A stretch of 64,000 nucleotides of DNA, from NCBI GenBank assembly GCA_020633465.1, contig JACKDN010000014.1, positions 62,001 to 126,000 of the forward strand, in the 5' to 3' direction. The first letter of the stretch is position 1. Each line of letters opens with the position of its first letter. A program made the position numbers and the translations under genes. The notes under the pieces were generated by a model that worked only from the letters and a program-made list of their open reading frames with translations, did no database searches and had not been told where the DNA came from. This document shows positions 1 through 8,193 of the stretch, piece by piece. Source of the DNA: Myxococcales bacterium. GTDB lineage: Bacteria; Myxococcota_A; Bradymonadia; UBA7976; UBA1532.

Positions 1-1
1 C

Positions 2-1066
2 GGGGGCCTCCTGCGGCACGTCGGCGGGCCCGACGATCCGAACACCACGCTCAGCGCGCCGCGCGCCCGGCTGAACCTGCTGGACATGCAGCGGTATGCC
101 GACCGCTGGGGGGTGCCGCTGACGATGCCCGCGGGCCACCCCCGGCGCAGCGTCGAGGCCATGCGCCTGCTGTGCGCCGCGCGCCCGGACGCGCTGCCCG
201 CGCTGGCCAGCGCGCTCTTCGCCGCCTACTGGGTCCACGGCCGCGACATCACCGATCGCGCCGTGCTGGCCGAGGTCGCCGCCCCCTTCGGCCTCGACGT
301 CGACCGCATCGACGCGCCCGAGGTGAAGCAGGCCCTGTTCGAGACCACCGCCGAGGCCGCCGACGCCGGCGCCTTCGGTGTGCCCACGTTCGTCGTCGGC
401 GGCGCGCTCTACTGGGGGCAGGATCGCCTGCACTTCGTCGAGCGCGCCCTGCGCGGGCCGGCCCACGTGCGCTTCTTCCACGACTTCGCCAGCCCCTTCA
501 GCTACCTCGCCGCGACCCAGATCGAGCGCGTCGCCCAGGCCCACGGCGCCACCCTCGAGTGGTCGCCCATCCTGCTCGGCGGGCTGTTCCGGGCGATCGG
601 CACGCCCGACGTGCCCCTCTTCGCGATGAACGCCGCCAAGCGCCGCTACCTGGCGCGCGATCTGGACGACTGGGCCCGGCACTGGGGCGTGCCCTTCCGC
701 TTCCCCAGCCACTTCCCGCTGCGCACCATCACGCCGCTGCGGGTGGCGCTGGCCGAGCCCGCCGTCACCCCGCACCTGTACCGCGCCGCCTGGGCCGACG
801 ACCGCCCGATCGACGAAGAGGCCGTGCTGAGCGCCGTGCTCACCGAGGCCGGCTTCGATGCGCGCGACCTGCTGGCGCGCGCCGCCACGCCCGCCGTCAA
901 GGCCGCCCTGCGCGCCAACACCGAGGCCGCCGCCGAGGCGGGGGCCTGCGGCGTGCCCACCTTCGAGGCGCGCGTCGGCGACCACGCGCCCCTCCTGCTC
1001 TGGGGCCAGGACCGCCTCGAGCTGCTCGCCGACGTCCTCGACGGCTGGCGCCCGCCGGCCGGCTGA
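2..1066 (+). CDS. Tandem DsbA-fold / 2-hydroxychromene-2-carboxylate isomerase-like protein (5' end cut)
   Basis: The frame is open from base 2, so the N-terminus lies outside the window; about 354 residues are visible. The protein holds two copies of the DsbA/GST-kappa fold used by HCCA isomerases. The second starts near residue 151 with FFHDFASPFSYLAA, the usual SPxSYL N-terminal signature, and ends with CGVPTFEA and WGQDRLELL. The first copy lacks its beginning but shows the matching FGVPTFVVGG and WGQDRLHFV near residues 120-145. There is no CxxC, so it is not a disulfide oxidoreductase. Known relatives are glutathione-dependent isomerases of aromatic catabolism; the substrate here is unknown. 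A single-chain double-domain form is unusual. The stop lies 26 bp before the next gene, so co-transcription is likely. Confidence 0.8.
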   Translation, partial: GGLLRHVGGPDDPNTTLSAPRARLNLLDMQRYADRWGVPLTMPAGHPRRSVEAMRLLCAARPDALPALASALFAAYWVHGRDITDRAVLAEVAAPFGLDVDRIDAPEVKQALFETTAEAADAGAFGVPTFVVGGALYWGQDRLHFVERALRGPAHVRFFHDFASPFSYLAATQIERVAQAHGATLEWSPILLGGLFRAIGTPDVPLFAMNAAKRRYLARDLDDWARHWGVPFRFPSHFPLRTITPLRVALAEPAVTPHLYRAAWADDRPIDEEAVLSAVLTEAGFDARDLLARAATPAVKAALRANTEAAAEAGACGVPTFEARVGDHAPLLLWGQDRLELLADVLDGWRPPAG

Positions 1067-1091
1067 TCCCCTTCACCGCACAGGACCACCC

Positions 1092-2207
1092 ATGACCATC
1101 CCGCTGCTCGATCTCCAGGCTCAGCTCGCTCAGTACCGCGACGCCGCCCTCGAGGCCATCACCCGCGTCGTCGACAGCCAGCACTTCATCATGGGCCCCG
1201 AGGTGAAGGCCTTCGAGGCCGAGCTGGCGGCCTACCTCGAGCTGCCCGTCGCGCTGGGCGTGTCATCGGGCACCGACGCCCTGCTCGCCTGCCTGATGGC
1301 GATGGAGATCGGCCCGGGCGACGAGGTCGTCACGACGCCCTTCAGCTTCTTCGCCACCGCGGGCGTCGTCTCGCGCCTCGGCGCGCGGCCGGTCTTCGCG
1401 GACATCGATCCGGCCACCTTCAACCTCACCGAGGCCGGCGTGCGCGCGGCGATCGGGCCCAACACCCGCGCGGTGATCCCGGTGCACCTGTTCGGGCAGA
1501 TCTGCGATCTGGGCGACTTCTACGACGACGCCGACCGCCCGGTGGTGGTCGAGGACGCCGCGCAGGCGCAGGGCGCCAAGCTGCGCGGCAAGCACACGGG
1601 GCACTTCGGCGAGTACACCTGCATCAGCTTCTTCCCGGCGAAGAACCTGGGCGCCTTCGGCGACGCCGGCGGCGTGGCCTGCCGCGATCGCGCGCGGGCC
1701 GAGCGGGTGAGCATCATGCGGCTGCACGGCAGCAAGCCCAAGTACCACCACCACTTCGTCGGCGGGAACTTCCGGCTCGACGCCCTGCAGGCGGCGGTGC
1801 TGCGGGTGAAGCTGCCGCTGCTGGACGGCTGGGCCGCGGCGCGGCGCGCCAACGCGGCCCGCTACGACGCGCTGCTGGCCGACTCGGGGCTGGTCGAGCG
1901 CGGCCTGATCACGCCCCCGACCGTGCTGCCCGACAGCGAGCACGTCTTCAACCAGTACGTCGTGCGGGCGAAGGATCGCGACGGGCTGGCCGCGCACCTC
2001 GACGCGCAGGGCATCGGCCACGCCATCTACTACCCCCGGCCCCTGCACCTGCAGCCCTGCTTCGCCGACCTCGGCTATGGCCCCGGCGACTTCCCGCACG
2101 CCGAGCGGGCCTGCGACGAGGTGCTGGCCCTGCCGGTGTTCCCCGAGCTGGGCGCCGACCGGCAGGCGGCGGTGGTGCGCGCCCTGTGCACCCACTACGG
2201 CATTTAG
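1092..2207 (+). CDS. DegT/DnrJ/EryC1/StrS family sugar aminotransferase
   Basis: A 371-residue PLP-dependent aminotransferase of the family that aminates keto-sugar nucleotides for surface polysaccharides. The Schiff-base lysine is Lys184 in FFPAKNLGAFGDAGG. Other family marks are SSGTDALL (phosphate binding, near residue 57), VVEDAAQAQGA (the aspartate contacting the PLP ring) and NFRLDALQAAVL. Length is typical. The ATG at 1092 was chosen because the family N-terminus, IPLLDLQAQ, begins there and an AGGA lies 6-7 bases upstream; the open frame extending further upstream is a shadow of the preceding gene. WbpE-like amination of a UDP-3-keto sugar is the closest guess, but the substrate cannot be read from sequence. 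No other sugar-nucleotide gene is adjacent. Confidence 0.9.
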   Translation: MTIPLLDLQAQLAQYRDAALEAITRVVDSQHFIMGPEVKAFEAELAAYLELPVALGVSSGTDALLACLMAMEIGPGDEVVTTPFSFFATAGVVSRLGARPVFADIDPATFNLTEAGVRAAIGPNTRAVIPVHLFGQICDLGDFYDDADRPVVVEDAAQAQGAKLRGKHTGHFGEYTCISFFPAKNLGAFGDAGGVACRDRARAERVSIMRLHGSKPKYHHHFVGGNFRLDALQAAVLRVKLPLLDGWAAARRANAARYDALLADSGLVERGLITPPTVLPDSEHVFNQYVVRAKDRDGLAAHLDAQGIGHAIYYPRPLHLQPCFADLGYGPGDFPHAERACDEVLALPVFPELGADRQAAVVRALCTHYGI

Positions 2208-2247
2208 CGCTCGCAACGGTCGGACGACTCTGACATAGTGATGCCCG

Positions 2248-2267
2248 GCCACGGTCCGCACCGTGGC
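2248..2267 (+). terminator. Hairpin after the aminotransferase gene
   Basis: A perfect 8-bp stem (GCCACGGT / ACCGTGGC) with a CCGC loop lies 41 bp after the DegT stop codon. There is no T tract, so it is a possible factor-dependent or weak terminator, or an RNA-stabilising 3' hairpin. Confidence 0.4.
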
Positions 2268-2362
2268 GGAGGGCTTCGTTCGCGACGCTCGCCGACGGCG
2301 GGCATCCCTCTCCCGGGCGCTCGGCGCTCGTGATTCTCCACGGAGAGACGGCGGTTCTGCTC

Positions 2363-4138
2363 ATGCGGTTGTCCGGCTATGTCCAGCGCACGCGGGCGCT
2401 CGGCGACATCAAGATCCCCCCTCACGACATCGACGTCATCGGCGACCTGATCGCCGAGGGCGCCGATCTCGCCACGGTGCTGAAGAAGCGCTCCAACGTG
2501 CTGACGCCGCGGGTCCTGCTGGGCCTGTGGCGGGCGGCCGCCCGGGCGGCCGAGCACGAGGACCTCCTGCAGCAGGTGGCGGCGCGGCGGCGCGAGACGG
2601 GGGCGCACCCCATCGCCTGGGCGCTGCTGCGGCACACCGTGCACGCGCACCAGCTGGGCGTCCTCGAGCGCACGGAGGATCTGAGCCCGCCGGGCCAGTC
2701 CGCCGAGCACCGTCGGCGGGACGGCGTGAAGGCCGCGGTCGCCCTGTGGGACGCCTGCCTGGCCATCGTGCGCAAGTCGGCGACGCTGTCGATCGACCTG
2801 GCGACCGACGATCCCGAGCGGATCGAGGCCTTCGGTGATCACGTCGACACCGTGACGCTGGCCGATCTGCCCACGCATCGCTGGCTGGCCATCCGGCGCG
2901 GCCAGAAGGCCGGCGCGCTGGCGCTGGCCTTCGAGGTGCCGCGCGACGAGCTGTTGGCGCAGGTGGTGGCGCGGGGCCAGGATCTCTCGGCGGTGGCCAG
3001 CGGCCGCGACGCCGAGGCCCTGCTCGACGCGCTGGTGATGCCCGACATCGAGGACTGGGCGCTGCGCCTCAAGGACGAGGAGGCGACGCTCGTCGCCGCG
3101 CGCAACGCGGGCACGGCGTACATGAACCTGCTGGCCTCGCCGCGGGCGCCCCAGGCGCTGGTGGCGGGCATCTGGGTGCCCAAGAAGGGCGGCCAGCTCG
3201 CGGTGGCGATCACGCTGCGCGACGGGCGGCTGATCCACGAGGGCAAGTGCCACCCGGGCAGCAACCCGGTGGCCGCGGTCGAGCAGATCATCGGCTCGCA
3301 CCCGGTCGAGGCGATCATCCTGCCCACCACCGCCGAGAACGACGAGCTGCTGCGCACGCTCGCCTCGGGCTTCGGCGAGCTGCCGGTGTACCGCGTCGAT
3401 CCGAAGGCGATGAAGGCCGCGCTGAAGGCGACCGAGGAAGAGGTGGCGCCCGCGGTCGGCAGCGCGCTCGTCCTGGCGCGCCGCGCGGTGCGCCCGCTGA
3501 AGTACTGGGGCCAGCTCGATCCCATCGCGCTGGGCCTGGCCGAGTATCAGCAGGACATCGACGAGGACGTGCTGCGCGGGGCCCTCGACGAGGTGCGCGT
3601 GCTGGCGCAGGCGGGCGTCAAGCCCGAGGATCTGGCCCGGCCGACGCCGGCGCAGGCCGCGCCCAAGCTGCGCATGCCGCCCAAGCCCCTGAACCCGATG
3701 ATCAAGACGGTCGACGACCTGCGCCCCGGGATGCAGGTCAACGGCGTGGTGACCAACATCACGCAGTTCGGGGCCTTCCTGAACATCGGCCTGGCCCACG
3801 AGGGCCTGGTGCACGTCAGCGAGCTGGCCGACCACTTCGTCAACGATCCCAACGAGGTCGTGCGGGTCGGTCAGCAGGTCGAGGCCCGCGTGCTGGGCGT
3901 CGACCGGGGGCGGCGGCGCATCTCGCTGTCGCTGCGCTCCGAGACCCGGCGCGAGGGGCCGCCGGCCCCGGGCAGCAACGACGGCGGCCAGAAGGGCGGC
4001 GTGCGGCTGGACGACATCCCCGGCCGCGGGGGCAACCGGCGCAAGAGCGGCTTCGGCGGCACGGGCCCGCGTCAGCCGGCCACCGGCGTCAGCCGCGCGC
4101 AGGCGCTGGCGGATCTCGAGGCGCTGTTCAAGAAGTGA
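2363..4138 (+). CDS. Tex-like S1-domain RNA-binding protein, reduced form
   Basis: A 591-residue cytoplasmic protein resembling a shortened Tex. Residues about 260-420 look like the RNase H-like YqgF region followed by the Tex helical segment: VLARRAVRPLKYWGQLDPIA then LGLAEYQQDIDEDVL correspond to the ARRxxDPLxEL...DP...GVGQYQHDV stretch of Tex. An S1 domain follows near residues 450-525 (GMQVNGVVTNITQFGAFLNI ... GLVHVSEL ... RRRISLSLR). The tail is a basic, Gly-rich segment. True Tex proteins are about 720-780 residues with helix-hairpin-helix repeats, which I do not see here. A GTG at 2330 is possible, but GGAGAG upstream of the ATG at 2363 favours the later start. A role in RNA binding or transcription elongation is inferred. 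Confidence 0.7.
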   Translation: MRLSGYVQRTRALGDIKIPPHDIDVIGDLIAEGADLATVLKKRSNVLTPRVLLGLWRAAARAAEHEDLLQQVAARRRETGAHPIAWALLRHTVHAHQLGVLERTEDLSPPGQSAEHRRRDGVKAAVALWDACLAIVRKSATLSIDLATDDPERIEAFGDHVDTVTLADLPTHRWLAIRRGQKAGALALAFEVPRDELLAQVVARGQDLSAVASGRDAEALLDALVMPDIEDWALRLKDEEATLVAARNAGTAYMNLLASPRAPQALVAGIWVPKKGGQLAVAITLRDGRLIHEGKCHPGSNPVAAVEQIIGSHPVEAIILPTTAENDELLRTLASGFGELPVYRVDPKAMKAALKATEEEVAPAVGSALVLARRAVRPLKYWGQLDPIALGLAEYQQDIDEDVLRGALDEVRVLAQAGVKPEDLARPTPAQAAPKLRMPPKPLNPMIKTVDDLRPGMQVNGVVTNITQFGAFLNIGLAHEGLVHVSELADHFVNDPNEVVRVGQQVEARVLGVDRGRRRISLSLRSETRREGPPAPGSNDGGQKGGVRLDDIPGRGGNRRKSGFGGTGPRQPATGVSRAQALADLEALFKK

Positions 4139-4146
4139 GCGGGGTG

Positions 4147-4351
4147 GTCGGGGTGCTCACAGGGTCAGCAGGAATAGGACGCCGTCGCGAGCGGGCCGGG
4201 GCGCCTGCTGGGCAAGGCGCGGGGTGCACGACATCTGGCGGACGCACTTGCCGTGCTTCCCCAGATGTCGTGTGCCCCGCAACGCCGCCCAGCGGGATGC
4301 ACCGGTTCGCGCAGCAGGCGGGCTGTTTCTGCTGACCCTGTCAGCCCCGAC
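4147..4351. repeat. 205-bp imperfect inverted repeat (long hairpin / MITE-like)
   Basis: Between two convergent genes the sequence folds back on itself over about 95 nt per arm. Paired blocks from outside in: GTCGGGG (4147-4153) with CCCCGAC (4345-4351); ACAGGGTCAGCAG (4159-4171) with CTGCTGACCCTGT (4329-4341), a perfect 13-bp match; a diverged middle with CGCCTGCTG-type blocks; and GCGGGGTGCACGACATCTGG (4219-4238) with its counterpart at 4261-4280, 18 of 20 paired. A small GCAC-TTGCC-GTGC hairpin sits at the centre. The right arm covers the stop codon of the minus-strand gene ending at 4341. No coding frame looks real inside it. It could be a non-autonomous mobile element, a long hairpin RNA, or a bidirectional terminator. 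Confidence 0.7.
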
Positions 4352-4919
4352 CGCTGTACCAGCTGAAGTCCACGCCCAGCGTGAACACGTGGAAGCCGAC
4401 CTCGGTGTCGAGGGCCGGCGGCACGAACACCCACCGGAACGAAGGCGACCAGTAGGCGCCGCGGGGCCCCGCATCGCCGAAGGGGAAGTCCCAGCTCAGG
4501 CCCAGGGCGTGCACCGCGCCGACGCCGGCCCCCTCGGGATCCCCGTCCGCCTCGGCGACGACCTCGCCGCCCCCGAGGCCGGTGGCCAGGTGCACCTGCA
4601 GCGCCGGCGCCCGCGTGAAGGGGCGCCAGCCGACGTCCACCAGCAGGCTGCCCATGCCGAGATCGAAGTCGCCGCTGTTGGCGGCGCCGTAAGCCCCCTG
4701 GAACTGCAGGCCCAGGGTGAGGCCGTCGATCAGCTCCTCCCCCACCCGCAGGTGGCCGCCGGTGCCGATCCAGGTGCCGGCGTCGACGCCGTCGGTGGCG
4801 TCGGCCGTGCCGCTGGTGAAGCCGACGCCGCCGGCGACGAAGAAGCCCCGGGCACCGGCGCCGTCGTCGGCGAGGGCCGGCCCGGCGAGCAGCAACAGCA
4901 GCGCGAGCGGTCGATGCAT
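4341..4919 (-). CDS. Secreted beta-rich protein, probable outer-membrane or periplasmic
   Basis: A 192-residue protein with a clear signal peptide (MHRPLALLLLLAGPALA, cleavage before DDG). The mature part alternates hydrophobic and polar residues with many Gly and aromatics (FFVAGGVGF, LGLQFQGAYG, LQVHLATGLGGG, YWSPSFRWVF), a pattern seen in small outer-membrane barrels. The C-terminus (SWYSGRG) lacks the usual terminal Phe. The ATG at 4919 was chosen because the signal peptide starts there; an open extension to 4955 adds only non-signal residues. I recognise no family. Its last codons lie in the right arm of the inverted repeat at 4147-4351. It is transcribed towards the S1-domain gene. Confidence 0.6.
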   Translation of the reverse strand: MHRPLALLLLLAGPALADDGAGARGFFVAGGVGFTSGTADATDGVDAGTWIGTGGHLRVGEELIDGLTLGLQFQGAYGAANSGDFDLGMGSLLVDVGWRPFTRAPALQVHLATGLGGGEVVAEADGDPEGAGVGAVHALGLSWDFPFGDAGPRGAYWSPSFRWVFVPPALDTEVGFHVFTLGVDFSWYSGRG

Positions 4920-4970
4920 GGGGCGAAGATGCACGACGGCGCGGCCTGGGCGCAACGCCGCGCGCGGCGG

Positions 4971-4999
4971 TTGCGTCGAAGGGCGCCCCTGGCTAAGTT
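4971..4999 (+). promoter_or_regulatory. Sigma70-like promoter for the 5009 gene
   Basis: TTGCGT at 4971-4976, a 17-nt spacer, then TAAGTT at 4994-4999. The GTG start of the next gene comes 9 nt later with no ribosome binding site between, so the transcript may be leaderless. Confidence 0.45.
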
Positions 5000-5008
5000 A
5001 CCGCGCCC

Positions 5009-5401
5009 GTGCACCCGCGCTCCCGAGGGGCCTACGCCCTGCTCGCCCTCGTCGATCTGATGGCCGGGGCGTTCCTTTTGGGGTGGCCGGGCGCGTGGCA
5101 GGAGGCGCTGCACCCCGAGGTCCCGGGCGGCATCTTCTACCCGCTGCAGTTCACGGGGGCGGTCTGGATGGCGCGCGGTGCGCTGACCATCTGGGTCGCC
5201 GCGCGGCGCCCCGAGGCCCGCGCCCTGGTGGGCGCGACCTGGGGCATCGAGGCCCCCGCCGAGCTGCTGCTCGCCGCGCGCACCCTCGGCGCTGGACCGT
5301 GGGCCCTGCCCTTCCACCTGGGCCGGGCCACGCTGGCGGCGGCGGTGGCCCTGTGGTCGCTCCGGCGGCCGACGCACGACCCGCCCGCCGGGTCTCGATG
5401 A
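5009..5401 (+). CDS. Small integral membrane protein
   Basis: A 130-residue protein with about four hydrophobic segments (ALLALVDLMAGAFLLGW; FYPLQFTGAVWMARGALTIWV; a segment near APAELLLAA; LGRATLAAAVALWSL). No family is recognised. The GTG start at 5009 is supported by the promoter-like elements just upstream and by the lack of a better start. Its stop overlaps a possible ATG of the inositol-phosphate synthase gene in an ATGA junction at 5398-5401, so the two genes are probably co-transcribed. Any role in inositol lipid metabolism would be inference from position alone. Confidence 0.6.
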   Translation: MHPRSRGAYALLALVDLMAGAFLLGWPGAWQEALHPEVPGGIFYPLQFTGAVWMARGALTIWVAARRPEARALVGATWGIEAPAELLLAARTLGAGPWALPFHLGRATLAAAVALWSLRRPTHDPPAGSR

Positions 5402-5418
5402 ACGAAGGAGCCCTCGCG

Positions 5419-6744
5419 ATGCCCGATTCCGCCAAGAAGCCCGCCCCGCCCGCGCCCCCCGCCGAGCGCCTGGGCATCCTGCTGCAGGGCATGGGTGCCG
5501 TGGCCAGCACCTTCGTCGCCGGCGTCTTCGCCGCGCGGCGCGGGCTGGGCCGGCCCGTCGGCTCGCTCACCCAGCTGGGCCACATCCGCCTGGGCAAGCG
5601 CACCGACGACCGCAACCCGCAGATCAAGGACTTCGCGCCGCTGACCCCGCTCGAGGGGCTGGTCTTCGGCGGCTGGGACATCTTCGGCGGCGATCTGTAC
5701 GAGGCGTGCGCCACCGCCGAGGTGCTCGACAGCCGGCTGCTCGAGAAGCTCGAGGACGAGCTGCGCTCGGTCAAGCCGATGGCCGGCGCCTTCGACCCGG
5801 CCTACGTCAAGCGCCTCAACGGCACGCACGTCAAGCCGGGCAACCGGCGCGACTGGGCCGACGCCCTGCGCGCCGACATCCGCCAGTTCAAGGCCGACAA
5901 CGGCCTCGAGCGCTGCGTGATGGTCAACTGCTCGAGCACCGAGGTCTACCTCGAGCTGGGGCCGGCGCATCGGTCGCTGGCCGCCTTCGAGGCCGCCATC
6001 GACGCGAACGACACCTCGATCAGCCCGGCGATGCTCTACGCCTACGCGGCGCTGAAGGAGGGCGTGCCCTACGCCAACGGCACGCCCAGCCTCGCCGCCG
6101 ACATCCCGGCCCTGCTCGAGCTGGCCGACGAGCTGCGCATCCCCGTCGGCGGCAAGGACTTCAAGACCGGCCAGACGCTGATGAAGACGGTGCTGGCGCC
6201 GATGTTCAAGGCGCGCATGCTCGGCGTGCGCGGCTGGTTCAGCACCAACATCCTGGGCAACCGGGACGGCGAGGTGCTCGACGAGCCGGAGAACTTCAAG
6301 GCCAAGGAGATGACCAAGCTGGGGGTGCTCGACACCATCCTCCAGCCCGGCCTGCACCCCGAGCTCTACGGCGACCTCTACCACAAGGTGCGGATCAACT
6401 ATTACCCGCCCCGCGGCGACGCCAAGGAGGGCTGGGACAACATCGACATCTTCGGGTGGCTGGGCTACCCGATGCAGATCAAGGTCGACTTCCTCTGCCG
6501 CGACTCGATCCTCGCGGCGCCCATCGTGCTCGACCTCGCGCTGTTCCTCGATCTGGCGCACCGCGCGGGCCGGAAGGGCATCCAGGAGTGGCTCAGCTTC
6601 TACTGGAAGAGCCCGATGACGGCCCCCTCGGTGTACGCCGAGCACGATCTGTTCATCCAGCTGACCAAGCTGAAGAACAACCTGCGCCACATGATGGGCG
6701 AGGATCTGATCACCCACCTGGGCACCGAGTACTACGAGGGCTGA
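5419..6744 (+). CDS. ino1: myo-Inositol-1-phosphate synthase
   Basis: A 441-residue NAD-dependent synthase that converts glucose 6-phosphate to 1D-myo-inositol 3-phosphate, the first step to inositol and phosphatidylinositol-type lipids. Seen in the sequence: GILLQGMGAVASTFVAG (Rossmann glycine-rich loop, near residue 16), FGGWDIFGGD, the VNCSSTEVY strand, VGGKDFKTGQTLMKTVLAP (catalytic KDFKTGQT segment), then GWFSTNILGNRDG. Length fits short bacterial/archaeal-type enzymes rather than the roughly 530-residue eukaryotic form. AAGGAG lies 8 bases before the ATG at 5419; an upstream in-frame ATG at 5398 overlaps the preceding stop and would add seven residues. Together with the small membrane protein before it, it forms a short operon. 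Confidence 0.93.
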   Translation: MPDSAKKPAPPAPPAERLGILLQGMGAVASTFVAGVFAARRGLGRPVGSLTQLGHIRLGKRTDDRNPQIKDFAPLTPLEGLVFGGWDIFGGDLYEACATAEVLDSRLLEKLEDELRSVKPMAGAFDPAYVKRLNGTHVKPGNRRDWADALRADIRQFKADNGLERCVMVNCSSTEVYLELGPAHRSLAAFEAAIDANDTSISPAMLYAYAALKEGVPYANGTPSLAADIPALLELADELRIPVGGKDFKTGQTLMKTVLAPMFKARMLGVRGWFSTNILGNRDGEVLDEPENFKAKEMTKLGVLDTILQPGLHPELYGDLYHKVRINYYPPRGDAKEGWDNIDIFGWLGYPMQIKVDFLCRDSILAAPIVLDLALFLDLAHRAGRKGIQEWLSFYWKSPMTAPSVYAEHDLFIQLTKLKNNLRHMMGEDLITHLGTEYYEG

Positions 6745-6786
6745 GCGCCCGTCGGGCAGGATCCGGGGGCGAGCGGGGAGGCTCGA

Positions 6787-8193
6787 ATGAGGCGTGGTCT
6801 GTGGAGCGCGATGCTGCTGGGGTTGCTCGGCTGTCACCCGGGCGGCGGCGGCGGCGGCCCCTGCTCGCCCGGTCAGGTGTCGGCCTGCGCCTGCCTGTCG
6901 GGCGGCCGCGGCACCCAGATCTGCGACGATCAGGGCCGCTTCGGGGCCTGCAGCTGTCAGCCCGGGCAGAGCGGCGACGCCGGGCCCGGCGCCGGCGGCA
7001 ACCCGGGCATGGGCGGCGTGCCCGGCTTCGGTGGCTTCCGGCCGCCGGGCGCGGGCGGCGATCCCGGCGCGGGCGGTGATCCGGGCGTGGGCGGCGATCC
7101 CGGCATGGGCGGCGATCCCGGCATGGGCGGCGGCGGCTGCCGGCCCGACTGCGGCGGCCGCACCTGCGGGCCGGATCCCCGCTGCGGCCGCTCGTGCGGC
7201 ACCTGCGACGAGGGCAGCTGCGTCGACGGCCTGTGCCAGTCCGACGCCCCGGGCGCCCCGATGGTGCTGCGCTTCCAGACCAACGTGCAGCGCATCCGCC
7301 AGGGCGAGGACGTCGTCTTCACCGCCGTGGTGACCGACCCCAACGGCATCGACGATCTCATCGGCGGCCAGCTCGAGAACGAGCTGGGCGCCACCTACGG
7401 CAGCTTCAGCACCGCGGCCAGCGAGGGCTCGTACTCGCTGCGGCTGACCTGGAACGAGATCCACCGCGTCGAGCCCCTCGACTTCACCCAGGAGGCCCAG
7501 CGCGCCTTCATCGCCCGCTTCTTCGATCAGGGCGGCGCCGAGGCCACCGCGCGGCTGACGCTGACCTTCCACTGCGACGGCGCGCCCGTGTGCAACGGCC
7601 AGTGCGCCGCGGGCGACGACTGGAGCTGCCGCTGCCGGGGCCTCGGCGAGGGCATCCACTGCGTCGACGAGCGCGTGGTGGTCTGCGCCGGCGCGGGCCA
7701 GGAGAGCGGCGTGGCCTTCGACTGCCCACAGTTCGGCGGCCAGTGCATCCGGCGCCCCGCCGACGACGTGCCGATCTGCCTGATGCCGGCGGGCGGCCCC
7801 TGCCTGGCCGACACCGGCGACGGCGTCATCGCCTTCCCCTGCGGCCAGAACCGCGCCATCGACCGCAACATGGGCTGCGTGCTGTCCGGCAACAACGAGG
7901 GGGTCTGCACCCGCGGCGTGCCCGGCTGCGCCGGCGAGCAGGCCGGCGACTTCGAGTGCGCCAACGACACCTTCGTCTCGCTGCAGTGCCTCGACTACGG
8001 GAACGGCAACGGGCAGCGCATCGCGTTCAACTGCACCCAGATCGACGGCACCGCCTCGTGCGACGGCGACGCCTGCGTGCAGCAGGACGAGTTCTCGACC
8101 TGCACCGACGATCTCATCGTCTGCCGCGACGGCCTGTTCTGCGACGGCGCGGTGCCCGGCGAGTCGGCCGGCACCTGCCAGGCCGCCGAGTGA
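6787..8193 (+). CDS. Cys-rich lipoprotein with Gly-Gly-Asp-Pro repeats
   Basis: A 468-residue secreted lipoprotein. The signal sequence ends in a lipobox (LLGC, Cys16). Residues 17-120 are low complexity: a CACLSGG segment, then Gly/Pro-rich repeats including four copies of GGDPGx encoded by 18-nt direct repeats at 7054-7125. The rest is Cys-rich, with short CxxxC loops like those of myxobacterial surface proteins, and includes an Ig-like stretch near residues 160-250 (VVFTAVVTDPNGIDDLI). No enzyme motif is visible. GGGAGG precedes the ATG. The stop overlaps the start of the TetR gene (GTGA), so the two are translationally coupled. A surface or structural role is inferred. Confidence 0.7.
   Translation: MRRGLWSAMLLGLLGCHPGGGGGGPCSPGQVSACACLSGGRGTQICDDQGRFGACSCQPGQSGDAGPGAGGNPGMGGVPGFGGFRPPGAGGDPGAGGDPGVGGDPGMGGDPGMGGGGCRPDCGGRTCGPDPRCGRSCGTCDEGSCVDGLCQSDAPGAPMVLRFQTNVQRIRQGEDVVFTAVVTDPNGIDDLIGGQLENELGATYGSFSTAASEGSYSLRLTWNEIHRVEPLDFTQEAQRAFIARFFDQGGAEATARLTLTFHCDGAPVCNGQCAAGDDWSCRCRGLGEGIHCVDERVVVCAGAGQESGVAFDCPQFGGQCIRRPADDVPICLMPAGGPCLADTGDGVIAFPCGQNRAIDRNMGCVLSGNNEGVCTRGVPGCAGEQAGDFECANDTFVSLQCLDYGNGNGQRIAFNCTQIDGTASCDGDACVQQDEFSTCTDDLIVCRDGLFCDGAVPGESAGTCQAAE
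7054..7125 (+). repeat. Four 18-nt direct repeats inside the lipoprotein gene
   Basis: Four in-frame copies encode GGDPGA, GGDPGV, GGDPGM and GGDPGM. The last two are almost identical at DNA level, so copy number may change by slippage without breaking the frame. Confidence 0.75.

Noticed and set aside
2204..3835. A long minus-strand open frame opposite the S1-domain gene
   Set aside because: It has no motif, signal or good start, and is Arg/Gly/Leu-rich as expected from antisense reading of high-GC DNA.
4165..4434. Minus-strand open frame running through the inverted repeat
   Set aside because: It overlaps the hairpin arms and the supported secreted-protein gene, and lacks any coding feature.
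7054..7125. The 18-nt repeats considered as a CRISPR array
   Set aside because: They are contiguous with no spacers and encode an in-frame Gly-rich peptide.
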